Shown: positions 8,200 to 17,936 of the stretch, piece after piece
Layout of the letters: every line of letters starts with the position of its first letter
Position numbering within the stretch: position 1 is the stretch's first letter
Assembly (NCBI GenBank): GCA_007136585.1
Contig: SLGR01000105.1
Coordinates: forward strand, 1-29,498
Reading direction: 5' to 3'
Source of the DNA: Candidatus Sumerlaeota bacterium
GTDB lineage: Bacteria > CG03 > SLGR01
DNA length: 29,498 nt
Made by a program: the position numbers and the translations under genes
The notes under the pieces: generated by a model
The model's input: the letters and a program-made list of their open reading frames with translations, nothing else
Told to the model about the DNA's origin: nothing
The model's database searches: none

Positions 8200-9885
8200 T
8201 TAAGCCATCTCTATCATTATCTCGTCAAGCGCCGCACCTGCCGGAACCATCGGATAGACGTTCTCCTCCCGTTCCGTCAGAAAATCAATAACAGCCGGGC
8301 CGTCTTTATATTCAAGGGCCTTCTTAATAGCCCCTCTTACCTGGCTCTTCTTCTCCACCCGGATCCCCATGGCCCCGTAGGCCTGGGCCACCTTAGCGAA
8401 ATCCGGGACCCGCTCACACCCGCTCTTGCCCAGGCAGACGTGCGAGTATCTTTTCTCAAAGAAGAGGTCCTGCCACTGCCTGACCATCCCGAGGAAATTA
8501 TTATTCAACACCGCCACAACCACCGGGATTTTATTAACCACGCAGGTGGCCAGTTCCTGGATATTCATCTGGAAACTCCCGTCCCCGGCTATACAGACCA
8601 CGGTCTTGCGGGGCCTGCCGTACCTTGCCCCCACGGCAGCCGGAAACCCGTACCCCATCGTTCCCAACCCCCCGGATGAGAGGAAGGTCCTGGGCTTCGT
8701 ATAGGTGTAGAAATGCTGGGCCCACATCTGGTGCTGCCCCACCTCGGTTGTAATGACGGCGTTTCCGCGGGTGAGTTTATCTATCTGTTCTATCACATAC
8801 TGCGGACGGAGTTTATCGTCCCTGGCATAGGTGATAGGACACTTCTTCTTCCAGGAACCTATCTTCTTATGCCACTTATCCCTCTCCCGGGACTCCGTTA
8901 ACCTGGTCAGGGAAGTCAGGATGTTCTTACAGTCCCCTACGATCGGGATATCCACTTTCACGGTCTTGGAAATGGAGGTCGGGTCTATATCTATATGTAT
9001 TATCTTCGCCTCTTTGGCGAAATCGCAGAGACGCCCCGTTACCCGGTCGTCAAACCTGGACCCCACGGCTATTATAAGATCGGATTCCTGCATAGCCTTA
9101 TTCGCGTAAAATGTCCCGTGCATACCAAGCATACCCAGGGAAAGAGGAGAGGTATCAGGGAAAGCCCCCGTTCCCATAAGAGTCAGGGTGACTGGTATCT
9201 TCCCCTTATCCGCGAACTTCTTAAGGTGCTCCGAGGCCCCCGAGAGGATGACCCCTCCCCCGGCGTATATCACGGGGCGCTTTGAGCTGTTTATCGCCGC
9301 GGCCGCCGCCTTTATCTGTTTCATATGCCCCTTTATCTTGGGTTTATACCCCCTTATCTCCACCTTCTCCGGGTAGGAGAATGAGGTATCACTCCTCTGC
9401 ACATCAACGGGAAGGTCTATGAGGACCGGTCCGGGGCGCCCGCTCCGGGCTATATGGAAAGCCTCTTTTACCGTCCGGGCAAGGTCCTTTACATCTGTTA
9501 CGAGGTAGTTATGCTTTGTGACCGGGCGGGTTATCCCGGTCGTATCGGCCTCCTGGAAGGCGTCGTTCCCCACAAGGCTCGTTGCAACCTGGCCGGTAAT
9601 GGCAACCACGGGGACCGAGTCAAGGTAAGCCGTGGCCAGCCCCGTGACCAGGTTCGTTGCCCCCGGCCCGGAGGTCGCCAGGCAGACCCCGGCCTTTCCC
9701 GTAGCCCGGGCGTACCCGTCTGCCATATGCGCTGCCGCCTGTTCGTGGCGGGTAAGGACAAAGTTTATATTTTTATCCTTATAGAGCTCGTCAAATACGG
9801 GGATAACCGACCCCCCGCATATGCCGAACATTACCTTTACCCCTTCCTTCTTGAGTGATTCCAAAAGTATCTTTGCGCCGTTCAT
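8200..9885 (-). CDS. ilvB: Acetolactate synthase large (catalytic) subunit
   Basis: ThDP-dependent condensation of pyruvate with pyruvate or 2-oxobutyrate, the first common step of valine/leucine and isoleucine. The full-length protein has 561 residues: an N-terminal Pyr domain with catalytic Glu in LTRHEQAAAHMADGYARATG, a central domain with FAD-contact segments, and a C-terminal PP domain with the ThDP motif GDGSFQMNIQELATC ending in LNNN. GGLGTMGYGFPAAVGA is also present. The ATG at 9885 has GGGAGGAG 9 nt upstream, one of the strongest ribosome binding sites in the operon. It lies between ilvD (25 bp) and ilvN (23 bp). It is biosynthetic (AHAS) rather than catabolic, because it is paired with ilvN. 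Confidence 0.97.
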   Translation of the reverse strand: MNGAKILLESLKKEGVKVMFGICGGSVIPVFDELYKDKNINFVLTRHEQAAAHMADGYARATGKAGVCLATSGPGATNLVTGLATAYLDSVPVVAITGQVATSLVGNDAFQEADTTGITRPVTKHNYLVTDVKDLARTVKEAFHIARSGRPGPVLIDLPVDVQRSDTSFSYPEKVEIRGYKPKIKGHMKQIKAAAAAINSSKRPVIYAGGGVILSGASEHLKKFADKGKIPVTLTLMGTGAFPDTSPLSLGMLGMHGTFYANKAMQESDLIIAVGSRFDDRVTGRLCDFAKEAKIIHIDIDPTSISKTVKVDIPIVGDCKNILTSLTRLTESRERDKWHKKIGSWKKKCPITYARDDKLRPQYVIEQIDKLTRGNAVITTEVGQHQMWAQHFYTYTKPRTFLSSGGLGTMGYGFPAAVGARYGRPRKTVVCIAGDGSFQMNIQELATCVVNKIPVVVAVLNNNFLGMVRQWQDLFFEKRYSHVCLGKSGCERVPDFAKVAQAYGAMGIRVEKKSQVRGAIKKALEYKDGPAVIDFLTEREENVYPMVPAGAALDEIMIEMA

Positions 9886-9910
9886 TTATATTCTCCTCCC
9901 GTTCCTTCTC

Positions 9911-11563
9911 TTATCTTAAGACCGCTCCCTCGGATGCGGATGTCACTGCCTCCCTGTACCTGGCAAGCCACCCCGAGATCTTCCCTGAAGGTTTTCTCCA
10001 CCTTGTCATCCTGAGGCTTATATCCTGGTCCGTGAGCCGGACGTTAAGGCTCCGCTCCGGTATGTTTATCTCTATGATATCACCGTCCCTGAGAGCGGCT
10101 ATAGCGCCGCCGCGGGCCGCCTCCGGAGATATGTGCCCGACGCACGGGCCCCGGGTCCCCCCGGAAAACCTGCCGTCGGTTATAAGGGCGACATCCTTCT
10201 CAAGCCCCATACCCGCGAGCATAGACGTGGGGCCCAGCATCTCCCTCATCCCGGGCCCTCCGCAGGGGCCCTCGTTCCTGATAACTATCACATCGCCCTT
10301 CTTTATCTTTCCGGCTCTTATGGCTCTTACCGCGGGTTCCTCCCCGTTAAAGACGCGGGCCGGGCCGGTCATTACCATATTCTTTTCCTCAACGGCCGAT
10401 GATTTAACCACCGCGCCGTCGGGGCATATATTCCCGTAAAGTATCGCTATCCCCCCGGTGGTCCTGTAGGGGTTGGAGCGGGCTCTAACCACTTTTATAT
10501 CCTCCACTTCGGCGGAGCGGGCTATATCAAGTATCTTCCTCCCCGAGACGGTGGGGCTGTTCTTTAAGAATACCGAGAGGCGGTTCAGTACCGCGGGTAT
10601 CCCTCCGGCCCAGTGTAGGTCCTCCATAAAGTTCTCCCCTCCGGGGCGCAGGCTGAGTATCTGGGGGACTTTCCGGCTTATACTGTCAAATACAGATATA
10701 TCAAGCTCTATACCCGCCTCCCGGGCAACGGCGGGAAGGTGCAGCACCGTGTTGGTGGAACCTCCCGTAGCCACGTCAACGGTTATGGCGTTTGAGAAAG
10801 CCGCCTCCGTGAGTATCTTCCGGGGGGTTACCTTCTTTTTAACCAGTTCAACCGCCTTTTTACCGCTGGTGTAAGATAACCGTTCCTTCTCCGCCGAGAC
10901 CGCGGGGGCGGTCCCGCACCCGGGAAGGCTCATCCCCAGCGCCTCGGTAAGGGAGTTCATAGTGTTGGCCGTGTAGAGCCCCTGGCAGGAGCCGCAACCC
11001 GGGCAGGCCCTAAGGGCCAGATCCTCCAGGACGGAAGAATCTATCTTTCCGGCCTCGTAGTTTCCCACGGCCTCAAACGTGTCCCTGACAAGAGAGAGCC
11101 TCCGCCCCTGCTTCCTCCCCGAGAGCATCGGCCCGGCCGTGACCAGTATGGAAGGTATGTCAAGGCGGGCGGCAGCCATCAGCATACCGGGGGTTATCTT
11201 GTCGCAGCTTGCAAGAAGAATAAGCCCGTCAAGCGAATGGGCGTTTGCCACCGATTCCACAGAATCGGCTATAAGCTCCCGTGAAGGCAGGGAGTAGCGC
11301 ATCCCCGGGTGACCCATAGCTATACCGTCGCATATAGCCGGGAGCCCGAACCTGAAACCTATACCGCCGCCGGCGTGAACCCCTTTCAGGGCCGCCTCCT
11401 CAAGGCGCCTCATATTTATATGCCCGGGGACTATATCAGAGAAACTGCTGGCTATCCCTATGAAAGGTTTTTTCTGTATCTCGGCGCTATCAACGCCGCA
11501 GGCGTAAAGAAGCGCCCTTGACGGGGCCCGCGAGGGGCCTTTCTTAATTTTATCGCTCCGCAT
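9911..11563 (-). CDS. ilvD: Dihydroxy-acid dehydratase
   Basis: Dehydrates dihydroxy-acids to 2-oxoisovalerate and 2-oxo-3-methylvalerate, the last shared step before transamination. The protein has 550 residues. Fe-S and active-site signatures are seen: [12 protein letters not shown] (Cys120) and [18 protein letters not shown] (Cys187, 190, 193), plus [20 protein letters not shown] and the C-terminal [16 protein letters not shown]. The early segment reads IVPGH as in E. coli and Bacillus IlvD. The ATG at 11563 has AAGGAG upstream. It lies 20 bp downstream of the small membrane-protein gene and 25 bp before ilvB. The gluconate-dehydratase (EDD) alternative is unlikely given the ilv context. 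Confidence 0.96.
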   Translation of the reverse strand: MRSDKIKKGPSRAPSRALLYACGVDSAEIQKKPFIGIASSFSDIVPGHINMRRLEEAALKGVHAGGGIGFRFGLPAICDGIAMGHPGMRYSLPSRELIADSVESVANAHSLDGLILLASCDKITPGMLMAAARLDIPSILVTAGPMLSGRKQGRRLSLVRDTFEAVGNYEAGKIDSSVLEDLALRACPGCGSCQGLYTANTMNSLTEALGMSLPGCGTAPAVSAEKERLSYTSGKKAVELVKKKVTPRKILTEAAFSNAITVDVATGGSTNTVLHLPAVAREAGIELDISVFDSISRKVPQILSLRPGGENFMEDLHWAGGIPAVLNRLSVFLKNSPTVSGRKILDIARSAEVEDIKVVRARSNPYRTTGGIAILYGNICPDGAVVKSSAVEEKNMVMTGPARVFNGEEPAVRAIRAGKIKKGDVIVIRNEGPCGGPGMREMLGPTSMLAGMGLEKDVALITDGRFSGGTRGPCVGHISPEAARGGAIAALRDGDIIEINIPERSLNVRLTDQDISLRMTRWRKPSGKISGWLARYREAVTSASEGAVLR

Positions 11564-11583
11564 CTCAAACTCCTTAATATTCT

Positions 11584-11835
11584 TCAGTCCAGCAGTATCT
11601 CTGTCCCGGGGTCTTCCAGGGCCCCCTCAAATTCCTCTTCACCGGGGTCGGGCTCCGGCTCTCTCCGCGGGGGTTCGGGGGGCTCCTCCCGCAGGGGAGT
11701 CCCGGGAATATCCAGCCGCAGCGTATGCTCAGGAACCTCGGCCGCCCTCTCCCGGCTAAGCCCCATATAACTTATAAGAACCGCGGCTGTCAGGGAGAGG
11801 ATTATGAAAATCCTTGTCCTGAGCCTGCCGAACAT
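11584..11835 (-). CDS. Small membrane-anchored protein with Pro/Glu-rich tail, unknown function
   Basis: I do not recognise this 83-residue protein. Seen: a basic N-terminus (MFGRLRTR), one hydrophobic helix at about 9-25, then a tail of roughly 55 residues dominated by Pro, Glu, Asp and Arg (for example [20 protein letters not shown]), with no cysteine. The likely topology is a single anchor with the charged tail outside, though an uncleaved signal cannot be told from a cleaved one by eye. Its ATG overlaps the cimA stop (TGATG) and ilvD follows after 20 bp, so it is translated as part of the operon. The tight coupling argues that it is a real gene. A role in a branched-chain pathway is not evident; low complexity makes homology calls risky. 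Confidence 0.6.
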   Translation of the reverse strand: MFGRLRTRIFIILSLTAAVLISYMGLSRERAAEVPEHTLRLDIPGTPLREEPPEPPRREPEPDPGEEEFEGALEDPGTEILLD

Positions 11836-13421
11836 CAGCCGGAGCTCTCTTCCCTGAGAAGCTTGTATTCTATACTGTCAACGAGCGCCTCCCAGGAGGC
11901 CTCTATTATATTCTCCGAAACCCCTATCGTTCCCCATTCGCTTCCGGGGTCGCGCGATTCTATAAGGACCCGGACCTTTGCCGCGGTCCCCTGGCGGGCG
12001 TCTATGACCCTTACCTTGAAATCCGTCAGGCTGAGGTCCTTAAGCGTGGGATAGAACTTCTCAAGGGCCTTCCTGAGAGCGTTATCAAGGGCGTTGACCG
12101 GCCCGTCGCCGTCGGCGGCGGTATGTTCCCTGACCCCGTCCACCGAGACCTTTATCGTGGCCTCCGAACGGAGGGTCCCGTCCTCCTCGCTCTCTATTAT
12201 GACCCTGAACCCCTCCAGGTCGAAAAATTTCCGGTAATTCCCCGCCTCACGGCGCATAAGAAGCTCAAAGGAAGCCTCGGCGCCCTCGTAATGGTACCCG
12301 CTGTTCTCAAGGTTTTTTATCTTTCTGAGTATACTTGAGACCTTCTCGGTATCTTTTTCCAGATCCAGATTAAACTCCCTGGACTTGAGCTTTATATTAC
12401 TCGCCCCGGCAAGCTCCGAGAGGAGTATCCTCCTTTGGTTTCCCACCTGCTCCGGTGATATATGTTCGTAAGTGGAGGAGTCCTTCTTTATAGCGCTTAC
12501 GTGTATCCCGCCCTTATGGGCGAAGGCGGAGTTTCCCACGAAGGGCTGCCTCGGATCTGGGACCAGGTTGGCTATCTCGTCTATGTACCTGGAGACCTCC
12601 GTAAGGCGTTTCATATTATCCGGGGGGATGCACTCGTACCCCATCTTCAGCTGGAGGTTAGCTATTATGGAGATAAGGTTGGCGTTGCCGCACCTCTCCC
12701 CGTACCCGTTCACGGTCCCGTGGACCATAACGCACCCTGCCCTTACAGCCTCAAGGGTATTTGCGACCGCGAGCTCCGAATCGTTATGGGCGTGTATCCC
12801 GAGCGGCACATCAATCCGGGCCGCGACATCTTTTACCGCCGAGTATATCCCGTGGGGAAGAGCCCCTCCGTTTGTCTCGCAGAGGGTTATAAAGGAGGCC
12901 CCCCCGGCGGCAGCGGCCTCAAGGGTCCGGAGCGCGTACTCTGGGTTGGCCGCGTACCCGTCAAAAAAGTGTTCGGCGTCGTAAATGACCTCTATCCCTT
13001 TCTCCCTCAGGTAGGAGACCGAATCGGTTATCATCGCGAGGTTCTCTTTTAAAGTGGTGCCGAGGGCCGTCTTTACGTGAAGGTCCCAGCTCTTCCCGAA
13101 AACACAGCATGCCTGCGGGGATACTTCAACCACCTTGCCGAGTATAGCATCCTCCGAGACCCCGGTATTCTTCCTCCTGGTGGAGGTAAAAGCCGTCACC
13201 CTGGAAGTACCCAGGTCTTCCTTCCCCACAAGGGAGAAGTACTCCACGTCCTTGGGGTTGGATCCGGGCCACCCCCCTTCTATATAATCAAACCCCAGCC
13301 AGTCGAGTTTCCTGGTTATCTTGAGTTTATCATCAACCGTAAGGGATACACCCTCGGCCTGGGTCCCGTCCCTTAAGGTGGTGTCAAGTATATGTATTTT
13401 TTTACTCTTCGCAGAACTCAC
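11835..13421 (-). CDS. cimA: (R)-citramalate synthase
   Basis: Condenses acetyl-CoA with pyruvate to citramalate, opening the threonine-independent route to isoleucine. The 528 residues comprise a TIM barrel with DTTLRDGTQAEGVSLTVDDK near residue 13, the EGGWPGSNPKD substrate segment, HAHNDSELAVANT and NGYGERCGN, then a C-terminal LeuA dimer-type regulatory domain (about 400-520). GTQAEG and EGGWPGSNPKD distinguish CimA from LeuA and homocitrate synthase. It starts with GTG at 13421, overlapping the end of lysC by 20 bp. No closer in-frame ATG precedes the conserved ILDTTLRDG, so this start is probable. With leuCD and leuB downstream the citramalate branch is complete up to 2-oxobutyrate. Confidence 0.94.
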   Translation of the reverse strand: MSSAKSKKIHILDTTLRDGTQAEGVSLTVDDKLKITRKLDWLGFDYIEGGWPGSNPKDVEYFSLVGKEDLGTSRVTAFTSTRRKNTGVSEDAILGKVVEVSPQACCVFGKSWDLHVKTALGTTLKENLAMITDSVSYLREKGIEVIYDAEHFFDGYAANPEYALRTLEAAAAGGASFITLCETNGGALPHGIYSAVKDVAARIDVPLGIHAHNDSELAVANTLEAVRAGCVMVHGTVNGYGERCGNANLISIIANLQLKMGYECIPPDNMKRLTEVSRYIDEIANLVPDPRQPFVGNSAFAHKGGIHVSAIKKDSSTYEHISPEQVGNQRRILLSELAGASNIKLKSREFNLDLEKDTEKVSSILRKIKNLENSGYHYEGAEASFELLMRREAGNYRKFFDLEGFRVIIESEEDGTLRSEATIKVSVDGVREHTAADGDGPVNALDNALRKALEKFYPTLKDLSLTDFKVRVIDARQGTAAKVRVLIESRDPGSEWGTIGVSENIIEASWEALVDSIEYKLLREESSG

Positions 13422-14637
13422 GATGTAACGCCTTTACCGCATCCTTTCCGTATTTTCCGGGCACAACGCACGATATCTTTATCTCCGACGTGGAGATCAT
13501 CTCTATATTTATACTATTTTTGGCCAGAACTTCAAACATCTTTGCGGCGACACCGGCGTGGCTACGCATCCCGATACCCACTATGGAAACCTTATGCACA
13601 TCCTCGTCCACCACAACCCTCTCGGCCCCCATCTCCCGTTCCAGTCCGTCAAGGATCTCCCGGGCCCTTTTAAGGCGTCCGTGGCTCACCGTGAACGATA
13701 TGGTGTTCAGCCCGGTCTTGTAGGCGGAGGACTGAATTATCATATCAACGTTTATTGACTCCGCGGCCAGGGCCCCGAATATCTCCGCGGCTATACCGGG
13801 CCTGTCGGGGATCCCTTCTATAGACATCTTCACCTGGTCCTCGTCAAGCGTGACCCCCCTTACCACAACCTGTTCAAGATCTTTTGTATCCTCCATTATA
13901 ATTGTACCGCCTTTCCGCTCGTCGGCCAGGCTGGACCTTATGGAGAGCCTGACGCTGTGTTTCTTCGCTACCTCCATCGACCTGGACTGCATCACCCCGG
14001 CCCCGGCCGAGGCCAGCTCCAGCATCTCGTCGTAAGTAATCCTCTCTATCCTGAAAGCCTTCTCAGCTACAGAGGGGTCCGCAGTATAGACCCCGTCTAC
14101 ATCCGTGTATATCTCGCATACCCCGGCACCCAGGACAGCCGCCAGCGCCACGGCGCTCAGGTCGCTGCCGCCCCTCCCCAGGGTAGTTATATTATCATCG
14201 GCCGATACCCCCTGGAACCCGGCCACGATCACTATATTTCCTTCCTCAAGGGCCGAGAGTATCTTCCGGGTATCAATCTTCTTTATCCTGGCCCGGCTGT
14301 GCTCGGAGTCGGTGAGTATCCCCACCTGGGCTCCCGTCAGGGAGACGACCCTGCTCCCCAGCTCGTGTATAGCCATTGCCAGAAGCGACATCCCCTGCAT
14401 CTCTCCCGTGGAAAGAAGAACATCAAGTTCCCGTTCGGGAGGCTCACTCGTTATGGATGAGGCCATCTCCATAAGCCTGTCAGTTGTATCCCCGGGGGCC
14501 GAGACCACCGCCACAACCCGTTTACCGGATTCTGCTGCACGGAGTATCCTTGAGGCGACGTTCTTTATCCTGTCAGCGTCACGGACCGAGGTCCCCCCGT
14601 ATTTCTGAACAACTATATCTTTTCCGGAAAGTTTCAT
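13402..14637 (-). CDS. lysC: Aspartate kinase (monofunctional, tandem ACT)
   Basis: Phosphorylates aspartate, the committed step to lysine, threonine and methionine. The 411 residues are the usual length for the monofunctional alpha form. Seen: VQKYGGTSVRDADRI at the N-terminus, TLGRGGSDLSAVALA and the DVDGVYTADP motif of the kinase domain, then two ACT domains (about 265-335 and 345-405) that normally bind threonine and/or lysine. The ATG at 14637 has AAGGG 4 nt upstream and follows thrB by 6 bp. Placed with hom, thrB and thrC, this copy is likely tuned to threonine supply (inference). DAP biosynthesis genes are not in the window. Confidence 0.96.
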   Translation of the reverse strand: MKLSGKDIVVQKYGGTSVRDADRIKNVASRILRAAESGKRVVAVVSAPGDTTDRLMEMASSITSEPPERELDVLLSTGEMQGMSLLAMAIHELGSRVVSLTGAQVGILTDSEHSRARIKKIDTRKILSALEEGNIVIVAGFQGVSADDNITTLGRGGSDLSAVALAAVLGAGVCEIYTDVDGVYTADPSVAEKAFRIERITYDEMLELASAGAGVMQSRSMEVAKKHSVRLSIRSSLADERKGGTIIMEDTKDLEQVVVRGVTLDEDQVKMSIEGIPDRPGIAAEIFGALAAESINVDMIIQSSAYKTGLNTISFTVSHGRLKRAREILDGLEREMGAERVVVDEDVHKVSIVGIGMRSHAGVAAKMFEVLAKNSINIEMISTSEIKISCVVPGKYGKDAVKALHREFCEE

Positions 14638-14643
14638 TTACCC

Positions 14644-15555
14644 TTAAAGCTCCCTTATCTCCACCCCGGTCCCGGAAACGGATGTCTCAATAAACTCCGA
14701 ACCCGTCCCGGCTCTTTCCCAGGTTTCCTTCATCGCCGCTTCTATCTCCGCTCCCCGCCCGGGGGGAACAAAACAGAGAACTGAGGGCCCCGACCCTGAT
14801 ATGGCGACCCCCCAGGCCCCGGAGGCGAGTGCTCTTTCCCTGATCTCACCGTAGGCGGGGATGAACCGGCCCCGGCAGGGTTCGTGAACCCTGTCGCTCA
14901 TTACCTCCGGAAGCCGGGAAAATTCGCCCCGCGAGAGGAATAATACAAGCATAGCCGCCCTGGAAGCGGAGTAAACCGCGTCCGGAAGAGAAACCTCACC
15001 CGGCATCGCCGCCCGGGCGGCGCCGGTATCCACCTCCGTATCAGGGATCCCTATAAGAAGCGAGACCCCGGAGGGGATACCCACCCGGCAGTAAGTTACC
15101 CTGCCTTCGTCCCGGGCGCATACCACCAGGGACCCCAGCGCGGCGGGGAAAGCGTTATCAGGGTGCCCCTCAAGCGCGGCGGCTTCCGAGGCCGCCTCCT
15201 CCGGTGAAATCTTTTTTCCGCAGAGCATACCACCGGCGGCAACCCCGGCTACCCGGGCAGCCGCGGATGAGCCCAGCCCTTTCTTCAGGGGTATCCCGGA
15301 CTCAACAATTATATCAGCCGCGGGGAGAGTTCCACCGGCAAGGGCCGCCCCGCGCCGGAGCGCTTCGGGAAGTATATTTTTTTCAGGCGGGAGATCAATC
15401 CGGTTTCCGCGGATTAAAAAACTGAAAGACCCCTCCCCGGATGATACCGGAGAGACCTTCATACTCAGGTAAACCCCCGCTCCCATACCCAGGAAATCAA
15501 ACCCCGGACCCATATTGGCCACTGTGGCCGGAACCCTGATCTCAAACCCGGTCAT
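14644..15555 (-). CDS. thrB: Homoserine kinase (GHMP family)
   Basis: Phosphorylates L-homoserine with ATP, giving the substrate of ThrC. The 303 residues are the family length. Seen: VPATVANMGPGFDFLGMG at the N-terminus, the GHMP ATP loop IPLKKGLGSSAAARVAG, the EGHPDNAFPAALG segment, and the C-terminal glycine motif WGVAISGSGPSVLCF. The ATG overlaps the thrC stop (TGATG), so the pair is translationally coupled. Some uncultivated lineages replace ThrB by a phosphoglycerate-mutase-like protein at this position; here a true GHMP enzyme is present. No defects are visible. Confidence 0.95.
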   Translation of the reverse strand: MTGFEIRVPATVANMGPGFDFLGMGAGVYLSMKVSPVSSGEGSFSFLIRGNRIDLPPEKNILPEALRRGAALAGGTLPAADIIVESGIPLKKGLGSSAAARVAGVAAGGMLCGKKISPEEAASEAAALEGHPDNAFPAALGSLVVCARDEGRVTYCRVGIPSGVSLLIGIPDTEVDTGAARAAMPGEVSLPDAVYSASRAAMLVLFLSRGEFSRLPEVMSDRVHEPCRGRFIPAYGEIRERALASGAWGVAISGSGPSVLCFVPPGRGAEIEAAMKETWERAGTGSEFIETSVSGTGVEIREL

Positions 15556-16628
15556 CAGAGCCCGGCAGCGCGCGCTACTTCCTCAATATCCGCTTCCACG
15601 ACCCCGGGAGGGTCCACCGATTCAACGGCCCGGCCCGGGTCCTTGAGACCGTGACCGGTCAGAACAAGGACCGCTTCTCCGTCAAACCCCTCAGGGATAT
15701 CCCCGGCGGAGAGTGATTTCTTTAGACCGGCAAGCGAGGCCGCCGAGGCGGGCTCGGCAAAGACACCCTCAAGGCAGGCCAGCTCTCTCCAGGCGGAAAG
15801 TATCTCGCTGTCTGTAACGCTCTCTATGACCCCGCCGGATTCGTCCCTGGCCTCCTCCGCCTTCTTCCAGGAAGCGGGGTTTCCTATGCGTATGGCGGTG
15901 GCAACGGTCTCGGGGTTATCAAAAACCCTCCCCTCAACTATGGGTGCGGCCCCGGAGGCCTGGAACCCCATCATACGGGGAGGGGTGCATCCGCCGGACT
16001 CCGATATCTCCCTGTACCCTTTCCAGTAGGCGGTTATGTTTCCGGCGTTCCCGACAGGCATAAACTGGTAATCCGGCATCCGGCCCAGGTCCTGGAAAAC
16101 CTCGTAGGCGGCGGTCTTCTGGCCCTCTATGCGGAACGGGTTTATGGAGTTTACCATCTCTACTTCGTAATTTTCGCAGATATCTTTTACTATCTCAAGG
16201 CACCTGTCAAAGTTTCCCTTTACCGCCACCACGGAGGCCCCGTGTATAAGCGCCTGCGAGAGTTTCCCCAGGGCTATGGCCCCCTCGGGGATAACCACTA
16301 TACTCTTCATACCTCCCCTCACGGCGTAGGCCGAAGCCGAGGCCGATGTATTCCCTGTGGAGGCGCATATGACCGCGCGGGACCCCTTCTCGGCCGCCTT
16401 TGAGACGGCCACTGTCATACCCCTGTCCTTGAAGGACCCTGTAGGGTTCATTCCCTCGTACTTGAGGTAGATATCAAAGGATACACCCAGACTTTTCTTT
16501 ATATTAACCGCCTCTATAAGGGGAGTGGACCCCTCCAGGAGGGTTATGACCGGGGTCTTATCCGATACCGGCAGTATGCCGGCAAACCTTTCTATTACGC
16601 CCATCCGGCGCAGCGGACCGGAGTTCAC
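15555..16628 (-). CDS. thrC: Threonine synthase
   Basis: PLP enzyme turning O-phosphohomoserine into threonine. The protein has 357 residues, the short class also found in Bacillus and Actinobacteria. The PLP lysine is in NPTGSFKDRGM (Lys67), with CASTGNTSASASAYAVRGG following and VGNAGNITAYWKGY as the phosphate-binding loop. It starts with GTG at 16628, overlapping the hom stop by 4 bp (GTGA). Threonine dehydratase belongs to the same fold, but the thrB and hom neighbours and the NPTGSFKDRG motif favour ThrC. It provides threonine only; isoleucine need not draw on it because cimA is present. Confidence 0.95.
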   Translation of the reverse strand: MNSGPLRRMGVIERFAGILPVSDKTPVITLLEGSTPLIEAVNIKKSLGVSFDIYLKYEGMNPTGSFKDRGMTVAVSKAAEKGSRAVICASTGNTSASASAYAVRGGMKSIVVIPEGAIALGKLSQALIHGASVVAVKGNFDRCLEIVKDICENYEVEMVNSINPFRIEGQKTAAYEVFQDLGRMPDYQFMPVGNAGNITAYWKGYREISESGGCTPPRMMGFQASGAAPIVEGRVFDNPETVATAIRIGNPASWKKAEEARDESGGVIESVTDSEILSAWRELACLEGVFAEPASAASLAGLKKSLSAGDIPEGFDGEAVLVLTGHGLKDPGRAVESVDPPGVVEADIEEVARAAGL

Positions 16629-17929
16629 TCTATCTCCCTGTCGGATTCCACGCGGATAAATACGCTTTTCTTCTTTACCGCCTCAAGGGCGTCTATCCTG
16701 GAGAGCGCCTCCCTGAGGGCGCCTTCACGGGCCTTGTGGGTAAGCATTATTATCGGGACCCCTTCCTCGCCCCGCCCGCGCTGGAAACAGGAGAGTATTG
16801 AGACCCCGGATTCCCCGAGGATACCCGAGATCTCTGAAAGGACGCCGGGCTCGTCAACGGTCATAAACCTGAGGTAATACTGAAAACTCAGCTCATTCAT
16901 ATCAAGAACGGGGGTCCCCGCTCCGGTATCGGTATGGATATAGGGGATCCTCCCGGCCACCCCGTAATTTATCTTCTGGGCCAGGTATATTATGTCGGAG
17001 ACCACTGCCGATGCGGCCGGGTACCTGCCTGCCCCTTTCCCGTAGAACATAACGCCCTTTACGGCATCCCCCTCCACAAGTATGCCGTTATTCTCCCGGG
17101 ATACACCCGCGAGCATATCGTCTTCCGGAAGAAGCGCGGGGTGGACCCTGGCCTCAACCTTATCACCGTGTCTCCGAAGAACGGCCAGGGGTTTCACAGA
17201 AAAGGAGAACATATCCCGGGCGATCTCTATATCAATCGCCTCTATGCTGTCTATACCCTCGCGGTATACCTCATCAAGTTCCACCGGGCGGGGAAATATA
17301 ACGTTCGCAAGGACACAGAGCTTGTGCGCGGCGTCAAGGCCGCTTATATCGGCCGAGGAGTCCACCTCCGCGAACCCTTCCTTTACGGCAAGGGCCTCGG
17401 CCTCCGAAAGCGTTGAGGAGTCTATGCTCATCCTGGTAAGTATGTAGTTGGATGTCCCGTTCAGGATCCCCTTGACCCTGTCTATGGTATTGGCCGCAAG
17501 CCCCTCGTTTATTCCCTGTATCACGGGTATTCCGCTTCCGACGCTGGCCTCAAAGTATATCAGGCACCCTGATTCACGGGAGAGTGTGAATATCTCTCTC
17601 CACCTGGAGGCAAGCAGGGCCTTATTGGCGGTGACGACGTGTTTACCCCTCTTAAAACACTCCTTTATGCATTCAAAGGCGAAATCGGCGTTCCCGGTCA
17701 GGACAGCCACAAGGGTTATGGAATCGTCTTCAAGGACCTCACGGTAATCGGTGGTGAAAGAACCGGGGGAGACCCCGCTGGTTTCGGAAAGTTCCTCTCT
17801 AAGGTCGCAGGCTTTCCTGAGAATAAGCTCCGCCCCGACACGGTCCCGTATCCGGTCTTTTCTTCTCTCAAGAATCTCAGCGACACCCCCCCCTACCGTC
17901 CCCAGCCCTATTATGCCTATGCTGACCAC
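16625..17929 (-). CDS. hom: Homoserine dehydrogenase with C-terminal ACT domain
   Basis: Reduces aspartate semialdehyde to homoserine. The 434 residues comprise an N-terminal Rossmann domain with IGIIGLGTVGGGVAEIL, a catalytic domain with KGILNGTSNYIL, EADSSADISGLDAAHKL-type segment and YGKGAGRYPAASAVVSDI, and an ACT domain from about 350 to 430 (YYLRFMTVDEPGVLSEISG). The ACT domain is the usual threonine sensor. It starts with GTG at 17929, since the Rossmann motif follows within six residues; the preceding aminotransferase ends 7 bp upstream and no clear Shine-Dalgarno is present, suggesting coupled translation. The aminotransferase-hom-thrC order recurs in several anaerobic lineages. Confidence 0.96.
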   Translation of the reverse strand: MVSIGIIGLGTVGGGVAEILERRKDRIRDRVGAELILRKACDLREELSETSGVSPGSFTTDYREVLEDDSITLVAVLTGNADFAFECIKECFKRGKHVVTANKALLASRWREIFTLSRESGCLIYFEASVGSGIPVIQGINEGLAANTIDRVKGILNGTSNYILTRMSIDSSTLSEAEALAVKEGFAEVDSSADISGLDAAHKLCVLANVIFPRPVELDEVYREGIDSIEAIDIEIARDMFSFSVKPLAVLRRHGDKVEARVHPALLPEDDMLAGVSRENNGILVEGDAVKGVMFYGKGAGRYPAASAVVSDIIYLAQKINYGVAGRIPYIHTDTGAGTPVLDMNELSFQYYLRFMTVDEPGVLSEISGILGESGVSILSCFQRGRGEEGVPIIMLTHKAREGALREALSRIDALEAVKKKSVFIRVESDREIE

Positions 17930-17936
17930 AGCGGGG

